From NCBI GenBank assembly GCA_900770665.1, contig CAAGKZ010000101.1, positions 1-32,705 on the forward strand: a DNA stretch of 32,705 nucleotides, read 5' to 3'. Numbering within the stretch: the stretch's first letter is position 1; every line of letters starts with the position of its first letter. The notes under the pieces were generated by a model that was not told the DNA's origin, did no database searches, and was given only the letters and a program-made list of their open reading frames with translations. A program made the translations under genes and the position numbers. Shown here piece after piece: positions 30,592-32,705 of this stretch. The DNA is from Bacteroidaceae bacterium (GTDB lineage: Bacteria; Bacteroidota; Bacteroidia; Bacteroidales; Bacteroidaceae).

Positions 30592-32705
30592 TTACTCCTT
30601 TACAAGCAGTTTACCGGTCTTTTTGAAGCCTGCGGCATCTGTTGCCATGTAGAAATATACTCCGGGGGGATAGCCGGCGGTAGGTACTTCAATTTCACCG
30701 TTTGCGACAGTGCTGTGTAGCACACTACCCTTTGCATCATAGACAACAAGCGACACGTCACCTACAAGGTCGCGCGCGACAAAACGGAAACTCTCGCCCA
30801 CAGCAACCACATTGCCGCTCGCTAGCAGCAGTTCCTTGCCGCCTATCGCAGCATCAACTGATGTTGCATCGGGCACAGGCTTGCTTCCCTTTATCATGCC
30901 CTCGATTTTCTTTGTATCGCTGCCGGCAGGGGTTGTGACCGTCAAGGTAATGTCGTATGTCTGGTCCGGTTCGATTGTAATCACAGGATTACGCACATTG
31001 TCGGCACTCATTGAAAGCGGTGCAGGATAAACCTCCCAATGCCACTCGGCACCGTTCTGGTTGACGATACTGTAGCTGTCGAGCTGGATTGTACGCGGAT
31101 AGCCGCTCTGTGTATTGTCGCCCGAACCGGCATTGAGTATCATTGGCTGCGCAATGGGCTTGAACTGCGCATCGACAAGTTCACGCTCCCAAATTCCGTT
31201 GTTTGTGGCAAGGCGTATAACACCCTCTTTGTAGAAAGGCAACATGCGGTTAAGGTTAACCACCTTTGGCAGGCCGTCGCTAATATTAACCCATCCGTCG
31301 GTGGTATCGTCACGATAGAGCACACGGCCACGGGTTGTGCTGTATGTCTCATTGAGATAGCCAATTGTAAAAGCAATGGCATAGGCCGCATTCTTCTCGT
31401 TGCCGGTGAGGAAGAAACGCCCAACGCTATGCGCCTCGGTTTTTCCCTCCCAATTGACAATGGTGAGACCGTCATTGAGTTTTTCCCATGTCTCGCCATT
31501 GTCCACTGTGCGCCAGAAACCGCCGGCATTGCCATCGGAAACCCAAATCTCATTCTCATTTGTTGGATGAATTGCCAGTTTATATCTGATACTATGGGTC
31601 ATTTCGTCAGGAATATTATACTCTGTGAATGTCGCACCGGCATCGAGCGACCAATATATGCGCCCCCATGTAGAGGCCACAATTTTGTCGGGGTTCGAGC
31701 GCGACACCGCTATTGCGTTTATGGGGTCATCGAATGTATATACCGAGGAGAACGAGGCACCGTCATCGCGTGTGCGCCAAAGGGTGTTGGCATCTACGCG
31801 GTCACTCTCCTGCACAATGTAGAAGCACTGGGCATAACGTGGGTCGAACTCGAAGTAAAAACCATGCTGAGAGGACTCCTTTGGATAGGTCCAATAGTCG
31901 AGAAACGGCACAAACTCGTCGCGCCAGTCATCGGGCATCAGCACATTCTCGGAATCGCTGAATGCAATCTTGCGGGGGTTGGAAAGAAATACATAACCTG
32001 TTGGACGCTCCGAACCGCGCATTGAGAGTGTCACTCCGTTGTAGCGGTCAATCTGCGACATATTGCCGTTGTGGTTGCGTCCGCCAACCATCACATCCTC
32101 GTTCCAACCCTGATCGAAGCCCCACATCTCACTGGCATAGAGGCCGTTGAGCTTTGGCTGCGCATCGGCAATGAAGAAATCGTTGCTGTAAATTACACCG
32201 CCGTCGGTGGAGAGCCAGGTGTCGCCTGCGCCGTTGGTATGGATGGACTGCATGTCGCAATGGAGGTCGAAACGGCCATAGTAGCCGCCAACGTTCTCAA
32301 GTGTCTTGCCGCCATCGGTCGAGCGATAGAGCTGTATTATGCCCACAAGCAGAACCTCGGGGTCGGTAGCCGATGCCGTACAGACAAGGTCGTAATATCC
32401 CTGACCACCGTTCTTGTCAACGGCCTCCATCTGCGGTGTGGGGTCGGTAACGGTGAACGATGCACCGCCGTCGGTACTCTTGTAGAGCAGTGCCGGGCCG
32501 CTGAAGTAAAGAGGACCGGGCTGTGACAAGTGGTTACGGCGGCAAGCCCAAAGATAGACATAATCCTCGCCGCCGGGCGCTTCGCTCAAACCGATGCGCG
32601 CACTGATGAGCGGCTGCCCGTCAAGGGCAAGCAGATTCCACGACGCACCGCCGTCGGTGCTCTTGTACATTTTGACAGTATTCTCCTGCTCAATGGCAAC
32701 GTAGC
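30592..32705 (-). CDS. Exported BNR/sortilin-like propeller protein with a type IX-like tail, 5' partial
   Basis: The frame is open to the right edge, so the N-terminus is missing. Residues are counted from the methionine codon at 32670. Asp-box (BNR) repeats are plain near the start: YKSTDGGASW, LYKSTDGGASF, LYRSTDGGKTL and STDGGVIYSND. More irregular propeller blades follow to about 500 (WGRIYWSLDAGATF, WRTVDNGETWEKL). Residues about 535-610 look like a PKD-type domain (WHWEVYPAPLSMS, TYDITLTVTTPAGSDTKK). The last 65 residues are a type IX-like tail (VVYDAKGSVLHS, YPPGVYFYMATDAAGFKKTGKLLVKE). It lacks the sialidase YRIP motif in the part present, so a VPS10/sortilin-like binding propeller is a better label than sialidase. 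It precedes the TonB-dependent receptor by 6 bases. Confidence 0.8.
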   Translation of the reverse strand, partial: YVAIEQENTVKMYKSTDGGASWNLLALDGQPLISARIGLSEAPGGEDYVYLWACRRNHLSQPGPLYFSGPALLYKSTDGGASFTVTDPTPQMEAVDKNGGQGYYDLVCTASATDPEVLLVGIIQLYRSTDGGKTLENVGGYYGRFDLHCDMQSIHTNGAGDTWLSTDGGVIYSNDFFIADAQPKLNGLYASEMWGFDQGWNEDVMVGGRNHNGNMSQIDRYNGVTLSMRGSERPTGYVFLSNPRKIAFSDSENVLMPDDWRDEFVPFLDYWTYPKESSQHGFYFEFDPRYAQCFYIVQESDRVDANTLWRTRDDGASFSSVYTFDDPINAIAVSRSNPDKIVASTWGRIYWSLDAGATFTEYNIPDEMTHSIRYKLAIHPTNENEIWVSDGNAGGFWRTVDNGETWEKLNDGLTIVNWEGKTEAHSVGRFFLTGNEKNAAYAIAFTIGYLNETYSTTRGRVLYRDDTTDGWVNISDGLPKVVNLNRMLPFYKEGVIRLATNNGIWERELVDAQFKPIAQPMILNAGSGDNTQSGYPRTIQLDSYSIVNQNGAEWHWEVYPAPLSMSADNVRNPVITIEPDQTYDITLTVTTPAGSDTKKIEGMIKGSKPVPDATSVDAAIGGKELLLASGNVVAVGESFRFVARDLVGDVSLVVYDAKGSVLHSTVANGEIEVPTAGYPPGVYFYMATDAAGFKKTGKLLVKE

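Noticed and set aside
31039..32025. Plus-strand frame of 328 codons opposite the BNR-propeller gene
   Set aside because: The opposite strand encodes clear Asp-box repeats, a PKD-like domain and a sorting-type tail. This frame has no signal peptide or domain.
30592..32705. Label as a second sialidase because of Asp boxes
   Set aside because: Asp boxes also occur in sortilin-like and other propellers. The YRIP arginine motif is absent in the visible part, so a sialidase call is not supported.

Overview
The window is a bacterial chromosome segment that I place in the order Bacteroidales. The support is: -33/-7 promoters of the Bacteroidetes type (TTTG, about 19 bases, TAnnTTTG), type IX-secretion-like C-terminal tails, a TonB-dependent receptor, a FISUMP lipoprotein, a DUF4250 protein, and a short MKKTY-type peptide gene. 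Genus cannot be fixed from sequence alone; a gut or oral Prevotella- or Bacteroides-like lineage fits. No rRNA, tRNA, CRISPR array or insertion sequence was recognised.

Layout. Positions 1-8790 are an outward-facing, host-interaction block on the plus strand: the 3' part of a multidomain exported sialidase (probably behind a GH20 module), a large exported MG2/Sel1-repeat fusion protein, and a GH109-like oxidoreductase-fold glycosidase. Together they suggest attack on sialylated and GalNAc-bearing host glycans such as mucin. Positions 9105-10696 hold an exported Lys/Ala/Gly-rich repeat protein and a convergent FISUMP lipoprotein sharing a terminator. Positions 11083-16177 are a tight minus-strand cluster recJ-recQ-cstA. 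Positions 16536-19195 hold a second exported protein with the same C-terminal tail as the sialidase, followed by an unlabelled 55-residue peptide gene. About 790 bases of non-coding DNA packed with palindromes and degenerate duplicated elements follow. Positions 19987-23522 form a minus-strand series: carboxy(nor)spermidine dehydrogenase, recA and an exported C1B cysteine peptidase. Positions 24025-26661 hold dnaK, a small exported protein and a DUF4250 protein. Positions 26989-28232 hold an RmlD/SDR-type reductase and a small heptad-repeat exported protein. Positions 28378-32705 hold a heme/hemoglobin-type TonB-dependent receptor directly behind a partial BNR-repeat exported protein with a type IX-like tail.

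The most unusual content is in the small peptide gene with its long palindrome, the lysine/alanine repeat protein, the MG2-Sel1 fusion, and several families of dispersed structured intergenic repeats. One repeat pair shows compensatory base changes in its stem, which argues that the fold is kept. The housekeeping genes (dnaK, recA, recJ, recQ) look intact and ordinary.
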